64,000 nucleotides of DNA, taken from NCBI GenBank assembly GCA_027946365.1, contig JAPEUQ010000005.1, forward strand, positions 1,860,001 to 1,924,000, given 5' to 3'. A program made the translations under genes and the position numbers. The number at the start of each line of letters is the position of its first letter. The first letter of the stretch is position 1. This DNA comes from Kalmusia sp. IMI 367209. Its lineage: Eukaryota; Ascomycota; Dothideomycetes; Pleosporales; Didymosphaeriaceae. This document shows positions 33,210-45,080 of this stretch, in pieces. The notes under the pieces were generated by a model. The model did not search any database and was not told the origin of the DNA. It was given only the letters and a program-made list of their open reading frames with translations.

Positions 33210-35083
33210 CTAGAATCTTCGACAGAGCTTCCCACTATCCAGATCGTAGTGCCATGCATGACTACCAACGCCCGCCTGCACGTACAAGCTGGCGGTAGGG
33301 TCGTATTTTTCCTTGATAGCAGCCAGGCGATCGTAGTATCCGCCATAGAAGTCCTTTTTGAAGTTGCTGTTGAACGGGTTCGCTTCGTTGATGTAGGAGC
33401 CTGAGTCGGGAGCCCACCTGCGCCAGACCGCTTCTTTGTGTTCTTCCGTCCATGCAGCTGCATCTGCGAGAGCGTCGCTGGGTTTGGACCCGGTGGTGTT
33501 GACATTGGCTCCGGTGCTGATGAGGTGGACGTAGGCCGTCCGCCAGGCCGGGGTCAGAGCGCCGCGCATCCCCGCTTCGACACTCCTAGGACCCGGACCG
33601 CCTTGGAGGCCGTAGACCAGCCTGGACTGGCGACCACTGACTTGCGCCTTCATGATGCTCTGAAGGTGGGCTCGCAGTTCATCTGCTGGTAAGTCGGTGA
33701 GCTCGCGGCGACCCAGCAATCGGCTGGAGGTCAGACTGATATCGCCACAGCTGCTGGGGCCAGGATTCAGAGCGTCGAAAAGGGCGGAGTACGATGACAG
33801 AACTTCAGGTTCCGAAAGCACGACGGAGAGTGCCCGGTCATCTCCTATTGCAGCCATACGACTCCTCACGGGTTCAAGAAGGGATTTGTACGCCGCTACC
33901 GTAGTGTTGAAGCCAAAAAACGTCAAAGCCAGCTCGACTCCTTTACGAGGAGATGTCCCGTCCGAGGCAACGTCCTTCGTCACAGCGTATCCGTTTCCCG
34001 TTAGGCCTGCGTCCATGAGGTCTGGGAGAGATCGAGACAACAACGTCAACGCGGTCCAAGATGCATCTGTGACGTCGCGTGTACTATTGGCGACCATCGA
34101 CATCGAGAGCGTGCCGATGACAACGTTTTCAGGTAACGGGAGCGTGCGCAGCACGTACTCGACGACAATGCCATACAGACCGGGCCCACCCCCACGGATA
34201 GCCCACAACAAGTCCGTGTGTTGGGCGTCGTTGGTTATCAGAATCTGGCCTTCAGTCGTAACGATCGTCGCCTGAAGGACCTGGTCTGCTGCAAGTCCAT
34301 AGTGGCTCGACAGTGGGCCATGCCCGCCGCCTCCGATGAACCCACCAAGGCCAACTGTCGGATCCTGTCCGCTAACCACGGTCCTCCCGACCGCTGCAGC
34401 GGATCGCAACGCAGTGCCCCAATTGTTCCCACTTCCGACCACAACCACGTTTTCTGTCTTGTTCTCAAGAGGATGCGGCCAACTCGCATCAAACCTAATG
34501 CTTTGGAGGTGGCGAGTCCAGATGGACAAGGAGTGTGCTCCGCTAGACCTAGTGAGTCCGTTAGTTGATCGCAGTCGATATAGACTACTGGGCTAGTAGA
34601 AAATGCTGACCTGCCATTCAAATCGTGCCCCGTGCCCTTGATTACGAGTCGCACGTTGCGCGAACTTGCCCATCTGGCTGCGATGGCAATCTGCTCAGCA
34701 TTTGTTGCGTTGAGGATATAGCTGGGAAGGCCACCAAGCTTGCAACGCTGGCCTGGCACATAAGCATAGTCGTTGGGGGGCACACACGAGTTGTTGGCCC
34801 AGTAGGGATAGCCGATCGATTCTGGTTGCTTCGCATGAAACTCAGAATGGAACCAATCTTCTTGTACTGCATCACAGCCAACAGAAGATGACCAGGAGCT
34901 GTCATTATAGCAGGACGCTGCGACTGGGCTAGCTCTGATCAATGCTCCATTGGTAGACCGGTTCAAGGCGCTCCAATCGTCGATATCCGGCCAACCGAAG
35001 TCGAGCGGATGGCTCTTGCAGATGGTGTTTGCCTTAGCTGGGCAAAGGAGCGAGGAGGCCAATAAGGCCTTTTTGATCCACAT
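33210..35083 (-). CDS. Secreted FAD-linked oxidase, berberine-bridge-enzyme-like, 603 aa
   Basis: Exons 34611-35083 and 33210-34548, 604 codons, in phase. MWIKKALLASSLLCPAKA is a signal peptide. The FAD_binding_4 domain runs from NATNAEQIAIAARWASSRNV through VIKGTGHDLNGRSSGAHSLS (conserved His) and GGFIGGGGHGPLSSHYGLAADQV. The BBE tail is SYINEANPFNSNFKKDFYGG..YDRLAAIKEKYDP. Such flavoenzymes oxidise alcohols, sugars or alkaloid-like intermediates and are common in fungal secondary metabolism; the substrate is not predictable. The start at 35083 was preferred to an upstream in-frame one because it begins the signal peptide. There are several potential N-glycosylation sites (NRS, NDS, NNS, NTT). 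Confidence 0.93.
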
Positions 35084-36298
35084 GACGGTGGCCTGTCCCG
35101 ACGAGTGTGAGCGGGGAAAGATAGATACTAAAAAGAACGCAGGGTCGAGAGTACATGCAGACAAGATTCTGCACGGAACACTTCATATGTAGCAATGTGA
35201 TATGTCCGCATAGCCTCAACTTTGCGCTAGATGTGAGCCGTGCTAGCTCGGTCGTGTGTCCGCATGTCAAGTAATCATGCTTCACATTTCCTGCTACCCT
35301 TCTTCAATACGCCGTATATTGGTTCCGGAGATTAGGCGCACACTGATATGGATACTACGACATTGCGTACCCGAGGTAAACATTGGCGCCTCTGGCTTCG
35401 GACTCTTTTCCTAGAGCGATTGCACTGGCGCCGTCTGAGAGAGCATATCCACTTGGCCCATTCCGACAGACAAAGGCTGCTAGGCCCGAGCCCGTGGTCT
35501 GGGTAAACTCGGCACTGCGTAACCGCCAGTAGCAAGACCGACCTTCTCGGGGACGCTCAGAGGCTGTGTTGACGATCAACAAGCACTACTGTTTGAGGGC
35601 TGCCTGTTTTCTCACCTTCAGGAGACCTGGGTAACATTGCGTCATGCGCCCTTTCAGTATTCGAAGCTTCGCATCGATCGTTACGCTCATTCACCCTGCG
35701 ATGCATGACATGGTGGGTGGATGATGTTACACCCGATCAATACCGGAGCAAAAACATGATGCCTTTGCGAGATTTTTTTTTTGGAATGATTTTGCCCTGG
35801 AAAGAATGATGAAAGGGTATTAGGATGCACCTACCACATGTCGTCACCAACTCAACAGCCTTTTGAAAACATAGCCACCAGAATTCGATTTCCGGATGTC
35901 CCTGCCGCGCGTTATGATGGTAAAGAGACGCCATTGAAAAAGCTGGGTTCCACACGAAGTTGTCTTGACCGCGGATTAGGAGCAGATCTGTGCTGACCAC
36001 CTGCGTATGTCGCATCTAGCCGCGCTAATTGCACCAGCGCTATACGCGTATAGAGCATGCGTCACATGCGGCCGCGCGAACTACAAGACCCCACCAGCGC
36101 CATACGCGTATAGACCATCCGCCTTGGCCTTTTGTATACCCCTTTTATCTATTGTTCGTTTCAGGGTCCCTTGAGTGATTTTGATAGTCTAGATAACATG
36201 TGTTGGAACCCTCCTTCGTGTACGAATTTTCACCGTAGCATTATTATTACCATCTATCTTTCCAGGCTGAACTCTTTGACTCTCAACCCTTGATCGCC
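35084..36298. other. Divergent intergenic region, BBE-like oxidase and RTA1 copy 2
   Basis: 1.2 kb without a recognised gene; frames at 35355-35582 and 35737-36015 lack domains. The right end carries two CGTATA palindromes listed separately. 35350-35560 reads partly like coding debris in the minus frames, but nothing identifiable. Confidence 0.4.
36032..36113. promoter_or_regulatory. Duplicated CGTATA palindrome upstream of RTA1 copy 2
   Basis: CACCAGCGCTATACGCGTATAG (22 nt; 36032-36053) recurs with one mismatch at 36092-36113, exactly 60 bp apart and about 190-260 bp before the RTA1 ATG. The core TATACGCGTATA equals the palindrome in the promoter of the first RTA1 gene. A shared regulator is inferred. 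Confidence 0.65.
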
Positions 36299-37283
36299 AT
36301 GTCTACAGATGGCGGATTCAAATTTTATCATTACGATCCGTCTTTCGGCGCGGCTGTCACCTTTGTCGTTTTCTTCGGAATCGTCTCGATCCGTCACGTT
36401 CAGCTTCTCTTCAAGAACAGGACGTGGTGTTTTATCTCCTTTCTGATCGGCTGCTTTTGTACGTCTGACCTCCGTCGTCACACTGCTTCCACTACTGACG
36501 TAATGTGCGCTGCCAGTCGAAGCCATCGGATATGTTGCGCGAGCCATCTCTGCTCGACAGAGCCCTGATTGGACTTTGAAACCATACATCATGCAAAGCT
36601 TGTTGACGTTGCTCGGACCTACACTCTACGCTGCTTCTATTTACATGGTGTTCGGGCGACTCGTTGGATTACTTGAGGCCGGGTCTTACTCTCTGATCAA
36701 GCCGAGGTGGCTTACCAAGTTCTTCCTTCTGGGAGATATACTGTCTTTCCTTGGACAAAGTGGAGGTGTGTCCGCTGTGCGCTGAGAGAGACTATGCTGC
36801 ACGATGGTGGTCCAATGCAGAGGCTGACTCAGCGTTCTAGGTGGTGGCATTCTCGCAACAGCCAAATCGGAATCTTCTCAGAGCCTGGGAAATAAGGTCA
36901 TTCTGCTTGGGCTCGGGATCCAGGTTGTCTTCTTTGCCTTCTTCATGGTCGTCACCGTCGTTTTCCATCTCCGAATCATACGAAACCCGACCACGAAATC
37001 CCTTACCGTGCCTGTGCCATGGGCCAGATTCCTATGGATACTGTATCTCGCCAGTTTGCTCATCATGGTACGCTCCGTGTTCCGCATGACCGAGTATGCA
37101 CAGGGAAACGACGGCGCCTTGATGCAAAAGGAAGTCTACGTTTACCTCCTGGATGCCACGCTTATGTTTATTGTCGCTGCTGTGTTTGCTGTGTATCATC
37201 CTGGTGACATTCTCCAGCGATATGGCGTGTTGAAGGAGGACTTCGGGAATGTGACCGGGTCTGATAGCTTGCCCATGGTGTAG
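36299..37283 (+). CDS. RTA1-family membrane protein (second copy)
   Basis: Exons 36299-36458, 36517-36765 and 36841-37283; 284 codons, in phase. Family marks: EAIGYVARAISARQSPDWTL, YIMQSLLTLLGPTLYAASIYM, RWLTKFFLLGDILSFLGQSGGG, LASLLIMVRSVFRMTEYAQG, and EVYVYLLDATLMF. Seven hydrophobic segments. It is paralogous to, but clearly diverged from, the copy at 23367-24290, so it is not a recent duplicate. The role would be lipid export or flipping, or resistance, in the plasma membrane (family knowledge). Its promoter carries two copies of the CGTATA palindrome. Confidence 0.93.
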
Positions 37284-38011
37284 TGTGGTATATCCAGGGG
37301 TATCATGTGGAGTTATGAGATTTCGGAGTGACGTATACGTGCGGGTGTGAGCAGAGGATGAGAGGTGGAAAACGTAGCAATGCAAGAACCTAACGTTGGG
37401 TAAAGACGCGGTGTTAGGTTTGAGCTGTGATTATAGTATTCCAATATAGTTATGCTTACTTATATATTTACTATGGTAAGGTTTCTTAGCGGATTCATGG
37501 ATTCGTTCTACGAAACCCACGAGTGTATCATGTGATGAAGTCACAATGCTCACATTACGGTCCGCAGATTCTCCAGAGATCCGGTGCGCGTATTCGCGTT
37601 TCCAAATTTCCTCCTCGTTCTGCTCCAAACCGCTCGCTGGTGACTCAAAACCTTCGTTTCCCGGCGTTGTTGTGACCGATAAGGTAATGATGTGTACTGT
37701 GGATTGCGATTGCTTGCTTGAAATAATCTAGTCCAAACTCGGAAATGCGGATACGGTCCGATATGAGAGTTACGCCTGCAAGCCTCCTGGGATACGTACT
37801 CCCCAGCCGCGAGGGTGCTGATGGATGGAGCCTCAATCCATCCCTAACTCCCCCTTCAACCCTCGGCCTCAGTAGGAGAATGTCCTTATATTCCACTTCT
37901 CCTTCTCCTCCGGCCTCGGCGCCACCGGCCCATCCAGAAAGTCCTTATAAAGATACCACGCCAGATCCTTCCCCTCCTTCTCATTTACACTAGACCCATT
38001 CCCCAACCACC
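37284..38011. other. Spacer between convergent RTA1 and monooxygenase genes
   Basis: No gene recognised. The right part (37850-38011) is pyrimidine-rich on the plus strand (CTCCTTCTCCTCC), close to the 3' end of the monooxygenase gene. Confidence 0.45.
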
Positions 38012-40134
38012 TCAGGCGATTCGCCCTCTTCGCCCTCCCCTTCCTCCCTTCACGCCAACCCTCGCATCCACAACAGCCATGCTATCAATCCTCAACCTCT
38101 TCCTCGCCCCATCTTCGCGCTCCCCATCCACAACTCCCTCGCTCCCACTTTCGTCCTCCTGCCCATCTTGTGTGCCCAGCTCATCGCGATATATATACTC
38201 AAAGTCCTCCCACCTTGGGCTTCTCATCGCCTCAATACAATGCAGCGCACTCCCCGGCCACAGCCCCACGACAGCCCCATCAGTCTTACTCTTATACCAA
38301 CTATTGCACTCCTCGCTGAACACCGTCCCCTTGAAGTATGCATCCACGTACTCCGAGAAATCCTCCTCCCTCTCCCGCTTCGCCACCATGCATGCGATAT
38401 CCTCCTTCTGCAACTTGCGGATCGCCTTGATCACGTAGTCGCCCACGTTTTCGATCATGGTGGTCAAGCTGCCGGAGCCGATGGCGGAGTTAGCGCCCAG
38501 CATGCAGAACATGTTCGGGAAGCCTGCAATGCTATGGCTGAGGTAGTTTACAGGGCGGCTAGCCCATTTCTCGCGCAGCGTGAGGCCGTTGCTACCGGTG
38601 ACGGGGAAGGGCGGGAACGTGTTTGCGTGGAAGCCGGTTGCGCAGACAAGGGCATCGATTTCGTGGGTTGCGCCGTCGGCGGTGTGGATTGCGTTGTCTG
38701 AGATTTTGGTAATTCTGGAGGTGACGAATGCGACGTTGGGCTGCGTGAGTGCTTCGAGGTATCCTGGGCCAGGGGTGAGTCTCCTGCATCCTGGCGAGAA
38801 AGAGGGAAGGAGGGTGTCGAAAATGTGCGGCGCCTTTTCTAAGCGCGTTTTCATATGTTCTTCGAACATTTGCTTTGCGCCTAGTTGTAACGGTGTGCCT
38901 CTGATTGTGACGGCGTGTATGCCGTTGCCGTCTTCTTCTACCGCGAGCCGGAATTTCGCATAGTATTCGGGATCATCTACGAAACGCTTGCGAAGCTCTG
39001 GTGGGATGGAGAAGCCTTCGAAGCCGTACTTGTCCCAGAGTTGTTGTCCGAAGGAAGGCGAGATCCAAGTCTTACTTCGGACGAATGTAGTGACGTGTGT
39101 ACCAGAAATGCGTTGGAGCGAGGGAACTATCTGTATCGAGGAGGAGCCGGCGCCAATGACACCGATGCGCTTATTCGTGAAGTCATATCTAGTACAAGTC
39201 AGTTGGTAATCAACGTAGAACACTGTCATGATGGTGCCGTACTCTTCGTTCCATTTCGCAGAATGCATTACTTCTCCCTTGAACGTATTTAAGCCTTCAA
39301 TGTCTGGCCATGAAGGGTTGTTCAAGTTCCCTCGCGCACTAATCAATACGTCCGATTGATCATGTATCAACTCGCCCGTAGTCAAGCTCTTCACGGTGAC
39401 GTTCCATTTCGCCACTGCGTCATCCCACCGACACTCAACGACCTCGTGTGAAAGTTTTATGAAGCGATCGGCAGAATATTTCTTCGCGACTCGTTCGAGG
39501 TAGGCTTGAATCTCGCGCGCAGGAGCGTACAGCGACGACCAGTCGTGGTTTGGTTCGAACTGGATGTTGTGTCAAATAGATATTCTCTGTGGGGTAGGGA
39601 GACATACGGTATACTGGTACGAATGCGCTGAAGAACATGTTAGGTAGAAATTCTATATGCGAACACGGAAACACACATACACGGAACATCGCATGCACAG
39701 CCCAAATATCTAGACAAGGGCCAGTCTGTCAGTCACGCCCGTCCACTATTCCGCTGATGCAGCCACATCCTAATGAGGTCTTACCTATTCTCATACCATG
39801 TCCCACCCACTCCAGTATTCTTCTCATATATTACTAGGTCTACATTGCGTAATCGTTCAGGTATCCGGATCCCATGATATATGCCTAAGATTTTCAAGAT
39901 TAGATCTAAAAGGACATAGGATGTGACAGAAACGCGAATTCCCTATCAACGTGGAACGGGCCATTTTATACCTGAGTACCCAGCACCGATGACGATGACC
40001 TTCAAAGGGCGTAGATTTTCAATGAACTCGTCGTGGAGTTTGAAAGGTGCAGCCGTGCCATTAGTAGTGCCATTAGTGATCCCGTCGTTAGCGATCAAAG
40101 GCGTATTTTCAGGAAGAGCGGGGACGGCAGACAT
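38012..40134 (-). CDS. Flavin-binding monooxygenase, Baeyer-Villiger type, 601 aa
   Basis: Six exons: 39972-40134, 39785-39884, 39681-39709, 39608-39627, 39243-39559, 38012-39188; 602 codons, all junctions in phase, including two tiny exons of 29 and 20 bp. FAD motif VIVIGAGYSGIYHG, then EKNTGVGGTWYENR, GCACDVPSHSYQYTFEPN, the BVMO fingerprint FKGEVMHSAKWN and the NADPH Rossmann motif IGVIGAGSSSIQ. CATGFHANTFPPFPV and GSGSLTTMIENVGDYV are typical of the fungal family that includes StcW-like enzymes. They oxidise ketones to esters or lactones, or hydroxylate. Leu replaces the usual Pro in YPGCACD. The C-terminal tail is basic and Gly/Arg-rich. The 54-bp intron at 39189-39242 is open in frame, so intron retention would insert 18 residues. 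Confidence 0.93.
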
Positions 40135-40706
40135 GCTCAACCAAACAAAGACTCAAATGCACAACAGTAGGGGATGACGTCGAAGCGAAGATGACCCTTG
40201 AGGGCGCGATATTTACAATAGATGTACAATTGATAAATAGTAGGACGCCGATCGGAAGGGTACAAGAGACGAGGCGGGGTCCAGAAGCCGGTTATACTTC
40301 CCGTACGATGCGGATACGGCCTCTTCCTCCCCAGTCGAAATGCCGAAGCGATTTTTATGGGGTAGTAGAGGTAGCGTAATCCACCTGCCGGTTGGCGGGG
40401 GTAGAGATAGTTGATCTGCACACTAGCCTATCAGAGACCAGGTTCCCCATCTCCCCACATGCTTCGAGCTCGACAACCCCAGACGCCACCATCGCGCCCC
40501 GCGGCTAGCCACACGTGATTTCCCAGCGGAATGATCCCGAGGGAGATATAGGCAGCGGCGCAGGCGGTCGGCGAAATTCCGTTCGGGTAGATTGAGATAC
40601 CCAAGCTAAGTTCCACTCGTGGTTGGATGGATTCAAGGGCGAATCATTCGGACGCACCGTTAGATCACTTCCCGCAAGGCTTGTTTTCAATATTCTCGAT
40701 CGAATA
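40135..40706. other. Intergenic region
   Basis: 5' flank of the monooxygenase and 3' flank of the WD40 gene. Minus-strand frames at 40431-40690 show nothing recognisable. Confidence 0.45.
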
Positions 40707-42650
40707 TTACCTGGCTACTGGAATGATCGCAATCTAGAACAGTCAGCCCTGGATCACGCAAATTGCCAACGCACTCACCTGGTTACCGAGAGCCACGGAT
40801 AACCTTGATCCATCCGGGTCCCATCCTAAACTGAACTCTCCGTCCACGCCAGGATTCCACTTCTCGCGGCTCGATTCTTGAGCGCGCCAACTTGCAATAG
40901 GAACCTCTCTCTTTTCCACATCCCATACTGTCACAGCATCAGGTCCTGCCGCGGCTAACAAGGAGCCATCGGGAGAGAAAGCGACCTTAAAGGCTTGGCT
41001 GTCTTCGGTTGTCGGAAGTGTTTTGAGGCTTTCAAAGGGTGCATTAGCATCCCACATACGCACTACTCCCGACATTGAACAAGTTGTTAGCAACACTGGT
41101 GGCGCAGAGGATGCACCCGTTGACGAATTGCCAAAGAGGCTGGTGTCAGTGTTTTTGCGGAAGTCCAAATCTGTGGGATATTGATCTGGGTATTGGCGCG
41201 TCTGTAGGTTTTGCGTATCGGTCGGATGAATTATCCCCAACAAACTGGAACCTTCATCGATCCCGAGTGCGGCAATGATACCAGATGAAGGCTCATTTTT
41301 CAATGTTTCCCAAGTAATTTTGGTGTCGAAATTTCGTTGAGTTCTTAAAGTGTCGTCTACTATCTCGTACACCCTAAACAATTCTATGCCGCATACTACG
41401 AAGGTGGAGTCATTAATCCAGAGAGCGTCGAATATCACAGTGTCGGTAAACTCAGCCCATGCTGGTATGGAGTCGTTGTGGTTCTTCCAGATTTTAATTG
41501 ATCCACGCTCTCCATCCGTCGAAATAGACAGAAGCAGCTCTTTTTCTTTGTTCCACCTCAGTGTATTTACGAGTCCAGCTGTCGACGAGATGACTTGGTA
41601 ATCCCCTCCTCCATCTATAATCTTAACGAGCTTGTCAATCATCATCTTCTCTCCCGTCTCGTTTGCGATTTCCTCGCGAGCGGATACCGTGATTTCGGTG
41701 CTTGAGAGCCAGCATAATGCGGTGATGGAGTACTTGTTCATGGGAAGCTTCAAACCAACCGCGCTCACGGCGGATGCAGCGTCTTTTTTCAACATCCTTG
41801 GAGATAACTTGGATATTGAGGAGTGATTTGCCGGCAGTGAGAAGTACCGGTGCTTCCGGCGGACCCCACGAGGTGTGCTCGACAACCTTTTCTGGATCCT
41901 TGAGGCCTGGTATGAAAGTAGTATTTGGTACGAGATTTGCGATTACTTCAGTCTGCATATCCGTGCTCTGGCCAATGCTGAGGGTCGAAATAGGGAGATC
42001 AGCCACGGTTGGCGATTCGGCTTCGGAAGCCATGGCTTCGGATTCTGCGCGTACGCTGTTGACGCTGGTGGCGACATGATTGGCGACGTGGTTGGCACCG
42101 TTGGGCTCGATGTCCATGGCATCACCGTTGACCTGTTCGCTAGGGCGCGGCTCGACGACACCATTGGGCTTCTTCTTCCTCTTCACGCCTTTTTTGGGGG
42201 GCGGCTCCTGCACAGCGCCATTTGCCTGCTCGGCGAGCTCGTGGGCCGGAATGCCTTGGTCCAGGGTCAAGAAGGCGCCGTTGCGCACAGAATACGGGCG
42301 GCCATGGTCGCGACCAAAGTGGTAGCGCTGCTCGACCTGCTGCTGTCAGCATCGTATAGTCTGGGGCTGGCGGTATTCGTACATTGGCAGCCTCGGCTTG
42401 CAATTTATCGAACCACAGGCCATCCTGTAGAAGATTGACGAGCGTATGCGGCTGGACGTCGCGCGCAAAAGGCAGCGTTTGGGGGGTCGCGCATCCAGCA
42501 GCGCGAAAGATGCAGGGCTGCATTACCGTAGCCTGCTTCCTGCAAATATCTGTACTTGGGTCAGCCGTTGGGCGTGCTGTGGGATGATGCAGTAGAGTAC
42601 CTCCAGACTAGGTAGTTCACCACATTGGATGAGAGCGCCTCGACCGTCAT
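40707..42650 (-). CDS. LisH/WD40 co-repressor subunit (TBL1/SIF2 type), with two homopolymer frame breaks
   Basis: Exons 42601-42650, 42383-42549, 40779-42339 and 40707-40733. N-terminal LisH: SSNVVNYLVWRYLQEAGYGN. Then HTLVNLLQDGLWFDKLQAEA, a KKKPNG basic linker (possible NLS), and WD repeats: PVLLTAGKSLLNIQ, TALCWLSSTEITVSAREE, LVNTLRWNKEKELLLSIST, VVRMWDANAPFESLKTLP, AFKVAFSPDGSLLAAAGPD, FSLGWDPDGSRLSVALGNQ. The family scaffolds Set3/SMRT-like histone deacetylase complexes in the nucleus. Two breaks: six G at 42481-42486 (MRDP / QTLPFARD) and six T at 41784-41789 (SKDVEK / DAASAVSAVGLK). One base fewer in each gives exactly 601 codons, so consensus errors are likely. Start chosen at 42650 as the only Met before LisH. 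Divergent from the TMEM115-like gene. Confidence 0.88.
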
Positions 42651-43047
42651 TGCGCATCGCGGCGCCGAAGGCAGCGCGGAGGAGGCAGGATTGGCACGTC
42701 AGGAAGCGTGAGAAGCGCGAGACTGGCAGAATGGACTGTGGGCGGCGGGCGTAGCGGGCGTGCGGCGGGTGTAGCAGTTGCTGGTGTCTTCGTGGGAGGA
42801 CGGCGGATGCGGTTGCGGATCGTGCAGCAAGGGTTGGTTACCTTAGTGGGCGTACCGCGTGCACGCCCGCAAAAGCCCCGGCCGAATCACACGCCTTGGC
42901 CAGCTTGGCCTGGTCAACGCCCGGATGCACCGCCGTTGTCGTCGCTGGCGCCCGTCATTCTTATTTACAGCTTGAGGCACCCTTCAACTGCCTGCACCGA
43001 GCGCGCTCCCGCAGCGCATCTTGCCGCGACCCCCGCCCCGCATCCCC

Positions 43048-44170
43048 ATGGCCCGCATCAACCTCCCGCCGCTGACCCGCGGCCTGCTCGCCGCTCTCGT
43101 GCTGTTCACCCTGCTCAACTTCGCCCTCCGCCCCGTCGAAAGCTGGACCGAACGCGCTGCGAAACCGCTGACTTCCGTGGGCAATGGCGTGCCCTACCTC
43201 TCCATCGTACCGGGCGTGTCGGTTGTATACCCGTGGGTCTTCCTGCTGGCGACCGTCGTAGAGCAGAATGTGCTGGGCCTGGTGACGACCGGTCTCACCA
43301 TCTTCTACGGGGGCCGCTACTTGGAACGCGCGTGGGGCTCGACCGAGTTTACCAAGTTCATTCTCTTTGTGGCTATGATCCCGAACCTGCTGAGCTTCCT
43401 GCTCTACGTCTTTGGCTACATCCTCTCTAAGAACGACAGGACGCTGTGAGTAAGCCCCCCGGGAGCGCCTGTCTGCCTACTAATTTCTGTGTAGCACGAC
43501 CACTATCTCCGGTGGTATCGCCATCCAGGCAGGCTTCCTCGTCTCCTTCAAGCAGCTCGTCCCTGAACACACCGTCGCAATCGCAAAGGGTGTCATCCGT
43601 ATGCGAGTCAAACATTTCCCTGCCATATTCCTCCTTGCGAACACTATATCCGGCATTGCCCTCGGCACCGAGACGGCCATGTTCCTGGCCTGGTTCGGCT
43701 TCTTCACCGCGTGGGTCTACCTTCGCTTCTACCGCATCAGCCCCTCATTATCCTCCGCTGCTACCGGCGACGGCTCCGTGATCAAAGGCGACGCGTCCGA
43801 CACTTTTGCCTTCGCCCACTTCTTCCCCGAACCCATACAGACCCCAGTCGGCACTGTTGCGGACCAGATCTACAACACCATGGTGTCGCTGAATGTATGC
43901 ACGCCATTCTCCGCCGAAGACATCGATGCCGGGAACGAGCAGGCAAGCGCACGAGTCGAAGGGGGCCTGCCCAGCATCATGAACCCCAACAGCCGCGGTG
44001 GGAGGGGTGGCACAACGCGTGCTGAAGCAGAGCGGAGACGAGCACTGGCATTGAAGGCATTAGACCAGAGGTTACATGCAGCAGCTGCTCGACCTGCGCC
44101 AGCGCCGCCTGTACCAGCCGCACCAGTATTAAGCACGTCCGGAGACCCGAGCCCTGAGCCGGCGACGTAG
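43048..44170 (+). CDS. TMEM115/DUF1751 rhomboid-like Golgi membrane protein, 357 aa
   Basis: Exons 43048-43445 and 43495-44170, 358 codons in phase. The N-terminal membrane domain has VVYPWVFLLATVVEQNVLGLVT, FYGGRYLERAWGSTEFTKF and LTTISGGIAIQAGFLVSFKQLVPEHTVA, which are the DUF1751 hallmarks (yeast YOL107W, human TMEM115, a Golgi protein tied to retrograde transport and glycosylation). It has six or so membrane segments and a cytosolic tail with FFPEPIQTPVGTVADQIYN, another conserved block, then an Ala/Pro/Arg-rich low-complexity end. No catalytic rhomboid Ser-His pair is expected or seen. It shares a 400-bp divergent promoter region with the WD40 gene. Confidence 0.92.
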
Positions 44171-45080
44171 CACGATTCGAGATCTCACGAAAGGAGGAGT
44201 TCCATTGGTCTTTGGACATCCATTAGCGCACGGCGTTTACCCGTGTTGTTGCTTGCTTTTTTGGGCTTAGGAAAGCGAAGATACCATTTTAGAGATGTGT
44301 TGTACGTTGTGATGTACTTGCACTGCTTCAATAGACGCCGATTCCCGTAAGGGGGGTTTCTTTATTGGCCTCTTCACATCTTGGCTAACTCTCCGTGTGA
44401 AGCGTCTGCGTAACACTCAACAAACTGGCATCGCGCTTGTCACCTCACTGTAACGAGCGTATTGTTGCGCCACGGAAATACTAACAGCCGCGTGACACAT
44501 GTCGACGGCCAGACTCGAGTGTATTCCACCCCTCAGTCTCCCGAAACCCTTCAGATGCTATGAATCTACAGCACAAGCCTACAGCTATGAAAGTAGAACA
44601 CGTGCGTCTAATTTCTCCACGTCAAAATCCCCATGCACTCAATCCCAATGCAGATCAACGAACGCGCACAGCATAGTCGCGTCCTCCACCGCGCGCCCCG
44701 CAACCCATGTACCCGTTAGCGCCTAGCGCCAACCAACAACGCCCCAGCCGATAATCCGCCCAAGCAATCAACACCACACAGCGTGCAGGATTGCCCCTGA
44801 TCTGACCGACGTGTAATCTGGCGGTACCACGTCCGCCCCGCGCGCTGGCCAGCACATTCTTATATAGAAGAGGCAAGGGAAGGGTGAGAAGCATTCTGCG
44901 CCAACCACCTCAGATCTCCCCGTTACCTCGACATATGTCGATACTTAATACTTAATACGTGTGTTTATAATATCTTGCGTCGCTCCTTGTCCGTTCGCTC
45001 TGCTTTTCCTTTGCTACGGTCGCGATATCGATATACTCATTTTTTTGTTCTCGGAAGTATTTTAAGTTAAGACGACAAAC
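44171..45080. other. Intergenic region with promoter of small secreted gene
   Basis: No gene recognised. 44930-45060 contains repeated ACTTAATACTTAATACGTG and AT-rich patches, a plausible promoter for the secreted protein that follows. Confidence 0.4.

Noticed and set aside
41875..42438. 187-codon plus-strand frame with Val/Gly-rich text
   Set aside because: Antisense to the LisH/WD40 gene linker and first repeats.
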